A stretch of 64,000 nucleotides of DNA from Betaproteobacteria bacterium (GTDB lineage Bacteria; Pseudomonadota; Gammaproteobacteria; Burkholderiales; Usitatibacteraceae): positions 248,001 through 312,000 of the forward strand of contig JADJMI010000005.1 of NCBI GenBank assembly GCA_016709665.1, written 5' to 3'. The notes beneath the pieces were generated by a model, which did no database searches, was not told where the DNA came from, and saw only the letters and a list, made by a program, of their open reading frames with translations. The position numbers and the translations under genes were made by a program. Of the stretch, positions 24,726 through 33,959 are shown in pieces. Numbering within the stretch: the stretch's first letter is position 1; the number at the start of each line of letters is the position of its first letter.

Positions 24726-27182
24726 TCAGGTCGCGGCGAGCGCGGAGATCGAGGACGCGGGCAGGGCCTCGCCGAGGTAGCGCCCCTTCGCGTTGTCGCA
24801 GCGCATCCGCCGCAGGATCTCGAGCTGCTCGCTCGTCTCGACCCCCACCGCGACGACCTCGAGGCGATCCTGCCGGCCGAGCGCCGCGAGGATGGAGACG
24901 GAGCGGAAGCCGTCGGGATCGTCGGCCACGTCGCGCACCACCGCCCGCGCCACCTTCACGGCGTCGATGGGCATGCGTCGCAGGTCGCCCACGGAGGCGT
25001 GCAGGCCCTGTCCGAACTCGGCGATGGCGAGGCGCACGCCCAGCGCGGCGAGCGAGCGCAGGATGGCGATGGTGCGCTCCACGTCCCGCATGGCGAGGCT
25101 CTCGTCGATGTCGAGCTCGAGCCTCGCGGGCGCAAGCCCGGTCTCGGCGAGGACCCGCGCCACGCTGGCCGCGAGCCCCTCGTGGTGGAACTGCCTGGGC
25201 AGCACGTTCACCGTGAGGACGAGATCGCGTCCTTCGGCGAGCCAGCGCGCGACCTGCGAGCACGCTTCGCGCAGGAGCCATTCGCCCACCGGCAGCAGGA
25301 GTCCCGTCTCGTCGGCGAGCCCGGCGAAATCGCTCGGGCCGAGCAGGCCCTTCCCGGGATGCTGCCAGCGCAGGACCGCTTCCACGCCGGTCATCGCGCC
25401 CGTGTCCAGTGAAATCTGCGGCTGGTAGTACGCCCGCAGCTCGCCTTCCTCGAGGGCGCGCTGCAGCTCCTCCGAGAACCGCAGCCGGCGGTCGAGACGC
25501 GCCCCGAGCTCCGCGTCGTAGATCCGGTAGCCCGCGCGGCCCTGTTCCTTGGCGTGGTACATCGCGGTGTCGGCGTGCTTCATGAGCGTCTCGGCGTCGT
25601 CGCCGTGATCGGGGCCGAGCGCGACGCCGACGCTGGTGGTGACGCGCAGGTCGCGCTCGCCGAGGCGATAGGGCCGGCGGACGGCCTCCAGCACGGTCTC
25701 CGCGACCCGGCCGGCACCGGCGGCGCCGTCGACCTGCGGCAGCAGGAGCGTGAACTCGTCCCCTCCCAGGCGCGAGACCGTGTCCGATTCGCGCACCGCG
25801 CCGCGCAGCCGTTGCGCCACCTGGCGAAGCAGCTCGTCGCCCGCGTCGTGGCCCAGGCTGTCGTTGATCTGCTTGAAGCGATCCAGGTCGAGGAAGAGGA
25901 CGGCCAATTGTCCCGTCGCGCGCCGGGCCGCGACGATCGCCCGCTCCAGCCTGTCCTTGAACACCAGGCGGTTCGGCAGGCCGGTCAGGGAATCGTGCCG
26001 CGCCTGGTGGGTGATGAGCGCTTCCTGGCGCTTGTGCTCGGTGATGTCGGCGAAGATGGCGACGTAGTTCTGGATGCGCCCGTCCGCGCCCCGGACGCTG
26101 CTGATGTTGAGCCGCTCGGGGTAGACCTCGCCGTTCTTGCGGCGGTTCCAGATCTCGCCCTGCCATTCGCCCTTCGTCATGAGGGCGCTCCAGAATTCCC
26201 GGTAGAAGGACTCGTCGTGACGGCCGGACTTGAGCAGGCTCGGACGCTGGCCGATCGCCTCCTCGGCGCTGTAGCCGGTCGTCGTCGTGAAGGACGGGTT
26301 CACGCGGACGATGCGCGCTTCGACGTCCGTCACGACGATGCCCTCGATGGCGTTCTCGAACACGTCGGCCGCGATCCGCTCGGAGCGCGTCATCGCGTCG
26401 GCCTTGCCGAGCACGCGGTTGAAGGCGGCCCGCGCCCGCGCGATCTCGTCGTCGCCGTCCACCGAGAGGCGCCTGCGCAGGTCCACCTGTCCCGAGGCGA
26501 TGTCGTCGAGGCTGCCGGCCAGCGCCTCGAGGGGCCGGCTCACGGTGCGCCGCACCGTGAAGTGGACGAGCAGCGCGAGCGGCACCAGGATCGCGAGCGC
26601 GATGAGCGCCATCTGCCGCAGGAAGGAGGCCGTCGCGGCGTTCATCCGGTCGAGGGATATCTCGAGGGTCACGGCGCCCAGGACCGTGCCTTCGGGAACG
26701 AGGTGGCACCCGAGGCAGTTCTTGCCGAGCGAATCGCGAAGGGCGAGGGTCGGCATGACGGCCTTCAGGTACTCGTGCTCGCCATCGCGCCGCACCTCGT
26801 GGAAAGCCTTTCCCGTTGCGATCACCTGCAGTTCGGCCGGGTCCGTGGGCCGGGTGGACAGCGGGCTCGCGCCGTACTGGCGGTCGACCGCCTCGCCGCG
26901 CAGCACCCGCAGGCCGCGCACGTCGTTGGCTTGCTCGATCTGGTCGAGGAAGACCCCCCGGCGATCCGGCACGCCCGCGATCATGAAACCGGTGAGGCCG
27001 GCGAGCACGAGCTGGTTCACGCTTTCGGCGAACGCCCGGGCCTGCTCGATTTCCTCGGCGCGGTGCGAATGCGCCGCGCCCGCCAGCATCGCGGCCACGG
27101 CGAGTCCCGTGGCGGCGACGAGCGCGATGGCGACGCGAACCCGGATGGGCAGGCGATTGGCGATGCCGAGGGGCAGGGGCAT
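24726..27182 (-). CDS. Membrane haem-sensor diguanylate cyclase with degenerate EAL domain
   Basis: 818-residue signalling protein. Order: membrane helix 14-36; periplasmic domain ending in one c-type haem site C156-LGC-H160; membrane helix 189-211; HAMP about 212-262; PAS about 270-385; GGDEF about 392-555; EAL about 575-815. GGDEF is intact (SRLGGDEF at 471-477), and an I-site RESD lies five residues before it, so c-di-GMP synthesis with product inhibition is expected. In the EAL part the first motif is EAV, the DDFGTG motif reads AEFGQG, and the late Gln is lost (DNAKGR). Phosphodiesterase activity is therefore unlikely. Start chosen at 27182; an ATG 42 bases upstream is also possible. Confidence 0.88.
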   Translation of the reverse strand: MPLPLGIANRLPIRVRVAIALVAATGLAVAAMLAGAAHSHRAEEIEQARAFAESVNQLVLAGLTGFMIAGVPDRRGVFLDQIEQANDVRGLRVLRGEAVDRQYGASPLSTRPTDPAELQVIATGKAFHEVRRDGEHEYLKAVMPTLALRDSLGKNCLGCHLVPEGTVLGAVTLEISLDRMNAATASFLRQMALIALAILVPLALLVHFTVRRTVSRPLEALAGSLDDIASGQVDLRRRLSVDGDDEIARARAAFNRVLGKADAMTRSERIAADVFENAIEGIVVTDVEARIVRVNPSFTTTTGYSAEEAIGQRPSLLKSGRHDESFYREFWSALMTKGEWQGEIWNRRKNGEVYPERLNISSVRGADGRIQNYVAIFADITEHKRQEALITHQARHDSLTGLPNRLVFKDRLERAIVAARRATGQLAVLFLDLDRFKQINDSLGHDAGDELLRQVAQRLRGAVRESDTVSRLGGDEFTLLLPQVDGAAGAGRVAETVLEAVRRPYRLGERDLRVTTSVGVALGPDHGDDAETLMKHADTAMYHAKEQGRAGYRIYDAELGARLDRRLRFSEELQRALEEGELRAYYQPQISLDTGAMTGVEAVLRWQHPGKGLLGPSDFAGLADETGLLLPVGEWLLREACSQVARWLAEGRDLVLTVNVLPRQFHHEGLAASVARVLAETGLAPARLELDIDESLAMRDVERTIAILRSLAALGVRLAIAEFGQGLHASVGDLRRMPIDAVKVARAVVRDVADDPDGFRSVSILAALGRQDRLEVVAVGVETSEQLEILRRMRCDNAKGRYLGEALPASSISALAAT

Positions 27183-27235
27183 GGTCCGTGACGATAGCCC
27201 CGCCCCGGGGGCGGGGCAAGGCAAGGGCGCCCCGC

Positions 27236-27264
27236 TTGACGACGAATGTATACGTAGTCATCAT
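27236..27264 (+). promoter_or_regulatory. Promoter of the FAD-oxidase operon with embedded operator
   Basis: TTGACG (27236-27241) and CATCAT (27259-27264) are 17 bases apart. The spacer contains the 16-base near-palindrome ATGTATACGTAGTCAT (27246-27261), whose centre is CG, as in LacI-type operators. A repressor bound here would block RNA polymerase. The AT-rich composition stands out from the surroundings. Confidence 0.5.
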
Positions 27265-27301
27265 GCCGGGGTGGCAGGGTCTCGGCGCCAAGGCGCTTGC
27301 G

Positions 27302-27317
27302 ATGACTAAGTATTCAT
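27302..27317. promoter_or_regulatory. Second operator-like copy, inverted
   Basis: ATGACTAAGTATTCAT matches the reverse complement of the site at 27246-27261 at 14 of 16 positions. The two centres are 56 bases apart, close to five helical turns plus a fraction. The second copy lies between the promoter and the start codon at 27350. Two-site repression by looping, perhaps by the LacI-type protein coded at 31207, is an inference. Confidence 0.45.
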
Positions 27318-27349
27318 TTCAGGCCCCCCGGGGCCGGCACGGGAGGAGC

Positions 27350-28966
27350 ATGGACGACGCGAAGGGCGGCAAGCGCCGCAGTTTCTACGGCTGGGGGTTC
27401 GAGGAAGACGCGGTCTCGGCCGAGGAGCTCGGCTGGTTCGAGAAGACCTGGTCCCAACTCTTCAAGGTGGACCAGTTCGACCCCGCCCCGATGCCGGTGG
27501 AATCCGAGGTGTCGATCCGCGCCTCGCGCGTCGCCATCCCCGCCCCGCTGCGCGCCTTCTGCTCGGACGACCGCTACGAGCGCCTCTTCCACACCTGGGG
27601 CCGCTCGGTGCACGACATCGCGAAGATGATCCACCGCCGCGATTTCACGAACCCGCCGGACGTGGTCGCCTTCCCCCGGGACGAGGCCGAAGTGGCCGCG
27701 GTGCTCGACTGGTGCGGCGCCAACGACTATGCGGCCGTGCCCTTCGGCGGCGGCTCCTCCGTCACGGGCGGGGTGAACCACACGAAGGACGAACGCTACG
27801 GGGGCCTCGTCACCATCGACCTGAAGCACCTGGACAAGGTGCTCGAGGTGGACAAGACCTCGCAGGCCGCGCGCATCCAGGCGGGCGTGCTGGGGCCGGA
27901 CATGGAAAGGCAGCTGAAGCCCACGGGCCTCACGATGCGCTTCTTCCTGCAGGCCTGGGAGTTCTCCTCGCTCGGCGGCTGGATCGCCACGCGCGCCGCC
28001 GGCCACTACGCCACCAACTACACGCAGATCGACGACCACGTCGAAAGCCTGCGCGTGGTGACGCCCTCGGGCACCATCGCCTCGCACCGCTGGCCCACCT
28101 CCGGCGCCGGCCCCAACCCGGATCGCCTGTTCCTGGGCTCCGAGGGCGCCCTGGGCATCATCACGGAGGCTTGGGTTCGCCTGCACAAGAAGCCCACGTA
28201 CCGCTCGGCGACGACGGTCCGCTTCGGCGACTACGAGAAGGCGGTGAATGCCACGCGGGTCATCAGCCAGGCCGGGCTCTTCCCCGCCAATGCGCGGCTG
28301 CTGGAGCGCGACGAAGCTCTCTTCACGGAAGCCGGCGACGGCACGAAGGACGTGCTCGTCCTCACCTTCGAATCCGGCGACCACCCGCTCGAGCCGTGGA
28401 TGAACCGCGCCCTCGAGATCTGCGCCGACTTCGGCGGCGAATGGGACAAGGACGCGCTGGAGGACGACGAGTCCCAGCGCAAGGGCGCCGCCGGCAACTG
28501 GCGCAACAAGTTCCTGCGCGGGCCGTACCTGCGCCCGCACGCCATCGCCCGCGGCGTGATGCGCGACACGATGGAAAGCTGCGTCACCTGGGACAAGTAC
28601 CTGGCCTTCCAGGCGAGCGTGAAGGAACGCACCCTCAAGGCCATCCAGGAGATCACCGGCCGCCCCGGCACCTGCACCGTGCGCTTCACGCACGTGTACC
28701 CGGACGGCCCGGCGCCCTACTTCACCTGGCACGCCTTCGGCGACAAGTCGAAGCTGGTCGAGCAGTTCTGGGCCATCAAGAGTGCGGCCTCGGACGCGAT
28801 GTGCGATGCGGGCGGCACCATCACGCATCACCATTCGCTCGGGCCCGACCACCGCAAGTGGTACGACCGGGAGATCCCGCCGCTCTACCGCGAGGTGATC
28901 CGCGCGACCAAGAACACCCTGGACCCGAAGTGGGTCCTGAACCCCGGCATCCTCCTCGACCAGTGA
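27350..28966 (+). CDS. FAD-linked oxidase, alkyl-DHAP synthase-like
   Basis: 538-residue flavoprotein of the VAO/PCMH group (FAD_binding_4 plus FAD-oxidase C-terminal domain). The FAD-binding stretch AVPFGGGSSVTGGVN and the segment EFSSLGGWIATRAAGHYATN are like alkyldihydroxyacetonephosphate synthase and D-lactate or glycolate dehydrogenases. The C-terminal THHHSLGPDHRKWYDRE contains the His cluster typical of AGPS-like proteins. The start at 27350 has a GGGAGGAG ribosome-binding site. First gene of a seven-gene operon-like run; the GTG of the next gene overlaps its stop. Substrate unknown; oxidation of a 2-hydroxy acid or sugar acid fits the neighbours. Confidence 0.85.
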   Translation: MDDAKGGKRRSFYGWGFEEDAVSAEELGWFEKTWSQLFKVDQFDPAPMPVESEVSIRASRVAIPAPLRAFCSDDRYERLFHTWGRSVHDIAKMIHRRDFTNPPDVVAFPRDEAEVAAVLDWCGANDYAAVPFGGGSSVTGGVNHTKDERYGGLVTIDLKHLDKVLEVDKTSQAARIQAGVLGPDMERQLKPTGLTMRFFLQAWEFSSLGGWIATRAAGHYATNYTQIDDHVESLRVVTPSGTIASHRWPTSGAGPNPDRLFLGSEGALGIITEAWVRLHKKPTYRSATTVRFGDYEKAVNATRVISQAGLFPANARLLERDEALFTEAGDGTKDVLVLTFESGDHPLEPWMNRALEICADFGGEWDKDALEDDESQRKGAAGNWRNKFLRGPYLRPHAIARGVMRDTMESCVTWDKYLAFQASVKERTLKAIQEITGRPGTCTVRFTHVYPDGPAPYFTWHAFGDKSKLVEQFWAIKSAASDAMCDAGGTITHHHSLGPDHRKWYDREIPPLYREVIRATKNTLDPKWVLNPGILLDQ

Positions 28967-30183
28967 CCGCACCCCTCGCCGGCATCCGCGTCCTCGACCT
29001 CTCCCGCATCCTCGCGGGACCGTGGTGCACGCAGGTGCTCGCGGACCTGGGGGCGGAGGTGATCAAGGTCGAGCGGCCGGGCACGGGCGACGACACCCGC
29101 GCCTGGGGGCCGCCGTTCCTGAAGGCGAAGGATGGCGGCGATACGACCGACTCCGCCTACTTCGCCTCCACCAACCGCGGCAAGCAGTCGGTGACGCTCG
29201 ACATCGCGACGCCCGAGGGGCAGGAGATCGCGCGCGGCCTCGCCGCCAGGTGCGACGTGTTCGTCGAGAACTACAAGGTCGGCGACATGAAGCGCTATGG
29301 GCTCGACTACGAGAGCCTCGCCGCGATCAACCCTCGCCTCGTCTACTGCTCCGTCACGGGCTTCGGCCAGACGGGGCCGTACCGGAACCGCGCCGGCTAC
29401 GACTTCATGATCCAGGCCATGGGCGGGCTCATGAGCATCACCGGCGAGCGCGACGACCTGCCCGGCGGCGGGCCGCAGAAAGCGGGCGTGCCCATCGCGG
29501 ACCTCATGACCGGCATGTACGGGGCGGTCGCGATCCTGGGCGCCCTGCGCGAGCGCGACACGAGCGGCCTGGGCCAGTACATCGACATGGCCCTGCTGGA
29601 TGCGCAGGTCGCGTGGCTCATGAACCATAACCTCAACTATTTCGTCTCGGGCAACGTGCCGAAGCGCTGGGGCAACGCGCACCCGAACCTCACGCCCTAC
29701 CAGGCCTTCCCCACGAAGGACGGCAACCTCATCCTCGCCATCGGCAACGACAGCCAGTTCCGCAAGTTCTGCACGGTCGCGGGGCTTGCCATCGCGATGG
29801 AGGCGCGCTTCGTGGACAACAAGTCGCGCCTCGCGAACCGCGGCGCCCTCGTGGCGATCATCGCCGAGGCCATGAAGACCAAGACCACGGCCGACTGGAT
29901 GGTGGCCCTCGAAGCCGAAGGCGTCCCCTGCGGCCCCATCAATACCATCGACCAGGTGTTCGCCGACCCGCAGGTGATCCACCGGGCGCTTCGCATGGAC
30001 CTGCCTCACGCGGCGGCGGGAACCGTGCCGCAGGTGGCGAGCCCCATCCGCTACTCCCGCACGCCGCTCGAGTACCGCTCCGGCCCGCCCGTGCTGGGCG
30101 AGCACACCGAAGACGTTCTCAAGAAGGACCTCGGCCTCGACGCCGGGCGCATCGCCGACCTGAAACGAAAAGGCGTCCTCTAG
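28963..30183 (+). CDS. Class III CoA-transferase (CaiB/Frc family), GTG start
   Basis: 406-residue family III CoA-transferase. The opening PLAGIRVLDLSRILAGPW, the block ADLGAEVIKVERPGTGDDTR and the catalytic Asp in VPIADLMTGMYGA (where formyl-CoA transferase has its Asp169) are clear. It would move CoA directly from one acid to another. The GTG at 28963 overlaps the TGA of the FAD oxidase. Followed after 40 bases by a TctC gene, so the organic acid may be taken up, activated and oxidised by products of the same operon. Confidence 0.9.
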   Translation: MTAPLAGIRVLDLSRILAGPWCTQVLADLGAEVIKVERPGTGDDTRAWGPPFLKAKDGGDTTDSAYFASTNRGKQSVTLDIATPEGQEIARGLAARCDVFVENYKVGDMKRYGLDYESLAAINPRLVYCSVTGFGQTGPYRNRAGYDFMIQAMGGLMSITGERDDLPGGGPQKAGVPIADLMTGMYGAVAILGALRERDTSGLGQYIDMALLDAQVAWLMNHNLNYFVSGNVPKRWGNAHPNLTPYQAFPTKDGNLILAIGNDSQFRKFCTVAGLAIAMEARFVDNKSRLANRGALVAIIAEAMKTKTTADWMVALEAEGVPCGPINTIDQVFADPQVIHRALRMDLPHAAAGTVPQVASPIRYSRTPLEYRSGPPVLGEHTEDVLKKDLGLDAGRIADLKRKGVL

Positions 30184-30223
30184 GCGCCGACCCCAGGCCA
30201 CACAACCGCAAGGAGGAGACTTC

Positions 30224-31204
30224 ATGAAACCCGTTTCGACCCTCGCCAGGCTCGCCCTGGCCTTCTGCGCTTGCCTCGCGTTGCCGCTCGCGGCCCACGC
30301 GCAGGGCTGGCCCACCAAGCAGGCCATCAAGTTCATCGTGGTCTATCCGCCCGGAGGCGCCTCCGACGTGACGGCGCGCCTCATCGGCGCCAAGCTCGGC
30401 GAGATCCTCGGCCAGTCCGTGGTGATCGAGAACAAGCCGGGCGCCAACGGCATGATCGCCACCGATTTCGTCGCCAAGAGCGCGCCGGACGGCTACACGA
30501 TGCTCATGGCGAACCTGGGCCCCAATGCCCTGAACCCGGTGGTCTACAAGAAGCTGCCGTACGACGCCATCAAGGACTTCACCGGCGTGACGCTCACCAC
30601 GATCGTGCCGCAGGTGGTGGTGGTGAACCAGGACGTGCCGGTCAAGACGATTCCCGAGCTCATCGCCTACACCAAGGCCAACCCCGGCAAGGTGAGCTTC
30701 GGCTCGGCGGGCCAGGGCGCCTCCAACCATCTTTCGGGCGAGCTGCTCAACGCGATGGGTGGCATCAAGATGCAGCACGTGCCCTACAAGGGCGACGCGC
30801 CTTCGATCGTCGACCTGATCGGCGGGCAGATCCAGCTGGCGCTGCCCACCACGGTGGCGGGCCTGCCGCACGTGCGTAGCGGAAAGCTGCGCGCCATCGG
30901 CGTCACCAGCAAGAAGCGCCTGGATTCGCTGCCGGACGTGGCCGCCGTCGCCGAGACGCTGCCGGGCTACGAGGCCGTTTCCTGGGGCGGCGTCATGGTC
31001 CCCGCCGGCACCCCGAAGGAGATCGTGAACCGCCTCAATGTCGAGATCAACAAGATCCTCAAGATGCCGGACGTGGCCGCGAAACTCGAGAACCTGGGCG
31101 CCATCATCGTCGGCAGCACGCCCGAGGAGTTCGACAAGTACGTGAAGGACGAGATCGCGAAGTGGGGCAAGGTCGCCCGCGACAACAACATCGCGCTCGA
31201 CTGA
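30224..31204 (+). CDS. TctC/Bug-family periplasmic solute-binding protein
   Basis: 326-residue secreted receptor with signal peptide ending AAHAQG and the Bug signatures WPTKQAIKFIVVYPPGGASD, VVIENKPGANG and MQHVPYKGDAP. It likely binds the carboxylate substrate of the surrounding catabolic operon. A GGAGGAG ribosome-binding site precedes the ATG. As with the copy at 4592 no TctAB partner is close. The LacI-type regulator follows at once, with the GTG two bases after this stop. Confidence 0.92.
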   Translation: MKPVSTLARLALAFCACLALPLAAHAQGWPTKQAIKFIVVYPPGGASDVTARLIGAKLGEILGQSVVIENKPGANGMIATDFVAKSAPDGYTMLMANLGPNALNPVVYKKLPYDAIKDFTGVTLTTIVPQVVVVNQDVPVKTIPELIAYTKANPGKVSFGSAGQGASNHLSGELLNAMGGIKMQHVPYKGDAPSIVDLIGGQIQLALPTTVAGLPHVRSGKLRAIGVTSKKRLDSLPDVAAVAETLPGYEAVSWGGVMVPAGTPKEIVNRLNVEINKILKMPDVAAKLENLGAIIVGSTPEEFDKYVKDEIAKWGKVARDNNIALD

Positions 31205-31206
31205 GC

Positions 31207-32274
31207 GTGGCCAGGGCGACGGGGGCGAAGCCGGCGGGCTCGGTGACGAGCCACGACATCGCCCGCCTCGCGCAGGTTTCGCAGGCCACGGTCTCGCGCG
31301 TGCTGCGCGACGACCCGAAGGTGAGGCCCGCCACGCGCGAACGCGTGCTGAAGGTCCTCGCCGAGACGCGCTACGAGCCCAACGCCGCGGCCCGCGCCTT
31401 CCGGGCGGGTCGCGCCGATTCCATCGGCGTGGTCGTGGCGCGGCTCTCCTACCAGCTTTACCCCGCGATGCTCGAGGCCATCGGCGCGCAGCTTGCGCGG
31501 CTCGGGCGGCGCATGATCGTCTGGGATTCCGATCACGGCGGCGACGCGCCGGCCATCCGCGCGCTGCGCCAGGGCGTGGTGGACGGCGTCATCCTGACGG
31601 CCGCGACGAGCGAATCCGAGTTCCTTCGGGAGGTGCCGGCGGAGGGCTCGGCCGTGGTTCTGCTCAACCGCATCGTCGCGGACTACGCGAGCGACCAGGT
31701 CTCGAGCGACAACCTCGATGGCGGGCGGCGCGTGGCGGAATACCTCGTCGCCTGCGGCAGGAAGCGCATCGCGCTCATCGGAGGCATTCCCCGCGCGAGC
31801 ACCATCCGCGACAGGGAGCAGGGCTTCCGCAAGGCGCTCGACCGCCTGGGCGTGGGGTTGCCGCCGCACTATTACTTCCGCTCCGAGAACTTCACCCACG
31901 CGAGCGGCGAGCAGGCCGTCACGCGGCTGATGGAGCTGGCCTCGCCCCCCGACGCCATCTTCTGCGTGAACGACGTGCTCGCCATGGGGGCGATGGACGG
32001 CGCCCGCGGACGCGGTGCGCGCGTGCCCGACGACCTGTGGATCGTGGGCTACGACGACATCGAAATCGCTTCCTGGGGCGCCTACGACCTCACCACGGTG
32101 CGCCAGCCCATGGAGCAGATGGTGGGGCAGGCGATCGACCTGCTGCTCGCGCGCATCGACGCGCGCGAGGCGCCCGTCACCCACAAGTGCCTCGCCAACG
32201 AACTGGTGATCCGCGGATCGACCGGACGGCAATCGCCGCCCGCGGCCGCCGCACCGAAGAAAGCCCGCCGATGA
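31207..32274 (+). CDS. LacI-family transcriptional regulator (GTG start)
   Basis: 355-residue repressor. N-terminal helix-turn-helix and hinge: SHDIARLAQVSQATVSRVL, then RATRERVLKVL-like helix and YEPNAAARAFR. The C-terminal periplasmic-binding-protein-like sensor domain includes IGVVVARLSYQLYPAMLEAI and the effector-pocket segment FCVNDVLAMGAMDG. It ends with a basic tail. It sits inside the operon, so autoregulation through the operator pair at 27246-27317 is plausible but unproven. The stop overlaps the ATG of the IlvD/Edd gene (ATGA). The inducer is probably a sugar acid or the operon's substrate. Confidence 0.92.
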   Translation: MARATGAKPAGSVTSHDIARLAQVSQATVSRVLRDDPKVRPATRERVLKVLAETRYEPNAAARAFRAGRADSIGVVVARLSYQLYPAMLEAIGAQLARLGRRMIVWDSDHGGDAPAIRALRQGVVDGVILTAATSESEFLREVPAEGSAVVLLNRIVADYASDQVSSDNLDGGRRVAEYLVACGRKRIALIGGIPRASTIRDREQGFRKALDRLGVGLPPHYYFRSENFTHASGEQAVTRLMELASPPDAIFCVNDVLAMGAMDGARGRGARVPDDLWIVGYDDIEIASWGAYDLTTVRQPMEQMVGQAIDLLLARIDAREAPVTHKCLANELVIRGSTGRQSPPAAAAPKKARR

Positions 32275-33959
32275 AGAAGCCGCTGCGCAGCAACTTCCCC
32301 CCCGGCACCCCGCGCTGGGCCGTGCGCCGCGCCCAGTGGAAGGCCCTCGGCCTCACGGATGCGGATCTCGAGAAGCCCAAGATCGCGGTGATCAACACGT
32401 CGTCGGAGCTGTCCTCGTGTTTCAGCCACCTCGACGGCGTCTCCGCCCGCGTGAAGGAATCCATCCGCGCGGCCGGCGGCCTCGCCTTCGAGGTGCGCAC
32501 CGCGGCGCCCAGCGACTTCATCACCAGCGCCGGGCGGCAAGGGCGCTACATCCTGCCGAGCCGCGACCTGCTGGTGAACGACATCGAGGTGCAGGTCGAA
32601 GGCGCGATGCTCGACGGCATGGTGTGCCTGGCGTCCTGCGACAAGACGGCACCGGGGCAGCTCATGGCCGCGGCGCGCCTGGACATTCCCAGCCTCGTCG
32701 TCGCCTGCGGCTACCAGCCCCACGGCCGCCTCGACGGGCGCGACGTGGACATCGAGGAGGTGTACGAAAGCGTCGGCAAGGTGGGCGCGGGCCATATCAC
32801 GCTGGAGCGGCTGGGCGCCATGTGCGACGTCGCCATCCAGGGGCCGGGCGTGTGCGCGGGCATGGGCACGGCGAACACGATGCACATCGCCGCGGAGGCG
32901 CTGGGCCTGGCGCTGCCGGGATCGACGCCGGTGCTCGCCAACGGCGAGCGCATGTTCGCCTTCGCGGAAGCCGCGGGCCGGCGCATCGTCGAGATGGTGG
33001 CGGAGGACCTGAAGCCGAGCACGATCCTCACGGCCAAGGCTTTCGAAAACGCGGTGATGGCGGGTCTCGCGCTCTCGGCATCGATCAACCTCGTGCGCCA
33101 CCTGCAGGCGGTGGCGGCGGAGGCGCGCTGCCCCGTGGACATCTACGAACTCTACGACCGCCTGGGCCCGAAGATCCCGCTCCTTGCCGCCGTTCGCCCG
33201 AACGGCGAGACACGCATCGAGGAACTGGAAGCGTCCGGCGGCGCCCGTGGCGTGATGAAGCGCCTCGGCGCGCTCATCCACCGCGACGCGCTCACCGTCT
33301 CGGGCCGCACGTGGGGCGAGGAGATCGACGCGGCGCCGGAGCCGGGCGCGGTGATCCGCCCGGTGGACAACCCCATCTCCACGCAGCCCTCCGTCATCGT
33401 GATGCGCGGCAACCTCGCGCCCGAGGGCTCCATCCTCAAGGTGGGCGACGCGGGCGCGAAGCAATCGCGGTTCGAGGGCAAGGCGCTGGTGTTCCCTTCG
33501 CAGGAAGCCGCGCTCGAGGCGCTGAAGGCCGGGCGCCTGGTGCCGGGCACGGTCGCCGTGCTCTCGGGCATGGGCTGTCGCGGCGGCCCCGGCATGGCGC
33601 TCGCCTCGGGCTTCGTCGCGGCCGTGGATGGCGCGGGCCTCAGCACGACGGTGGCCGTGATCACGGACGGACAACTCTCGGGTCTAAATCGGGGCATCGC
33701 GATCGGGCAGGTATCGCCGGAAGCGGCGCTGGGAGGCCCCATCGGACTCGTGCGCGACGGCGACGCGATCACCATCGACATGACGGCGCATCGCGTGACG
33801 CTCGCCGTGGGCGAATCGGAGCTGGCCACGCGGCGCGAGACCGGCGAGGCGCACCGGCCCGCCGACGAACGCGGCTGGTTGAAGATCTACGAGCAGGTGG
33901 TCCAGCCCATCACGAAGGGCGCGGTGCTGGTCGGGCCGGCAAGGGACGTCGCGCGTTGA
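32271..33959 (+). CDS. IlvD/Edd-family dehydratase (sugar-acid type)
   Basis: 562-residue Fe-S dehydratase of the dihydroxy-acid/6-phosphogluconate/sugar-acid dehydratase family. Likely cluster cysteines are in ELSSCFSHLDG, LASCDKTAPGQL and GPGVCAGMGTANTM. The dehydration signature LPGSTPVLANGERMF and the C-terminal GCRGGPGM and TDGQLSG blocks are present. The context (LacI regulator, oxidases, CoA-transferase) suggests dehydration of an aldonic or related hydroxy acid rather than a role in branched-chain amino-acid synthesis. Coupled by overlap on both sides. Confidence 0.88.
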   Translation: MKKPLRSNFPPGTPRWAVRRAQWKALGLTDADLEKPKIAVINTSSELSSCFSHLDGVSARVKESIRAAGGLAFEVRTAAPSDFITSAGRQGRYILPSRDLLVNDIEVQVEGAMLDGMVCLASCDKTAPGQLMAAARLDIPSLVVACGYQPHGRLDGRDVDIEEVYESVGKVGAGHITLERLGAMCDVAIQGPGVCAGMGTANTMHIAAEALGLALPGSTPVLANGERMFAFAEAAGRRIVEMVAEDLKPSTILTAKAFENAVMAGLALSASINLVRHLQAVAAEARCPVDIYELYDRLGPKIPLLAAVRPNGETRIEELEASGGARGVMKRLGALIHRDALTVSGRTWGEEIDAAPEPGAVIRPVDNPISTQPSVIVMRGNLAPEGSILKVGDAGAKQSRFEGKALVFPSQEAALEALKAGRLVPGTVAVLSGMGCRGGPGMALASGFVAAVDGAGLSTTVAVITDGQLSGLNRGIAIGQVSPEAALGGPIGLVRDGDAITIDMTAHRVTLAVGESELATRRETGEAHRPADERGWLKIYEQVVQPITKGAVLVGPARDVAR

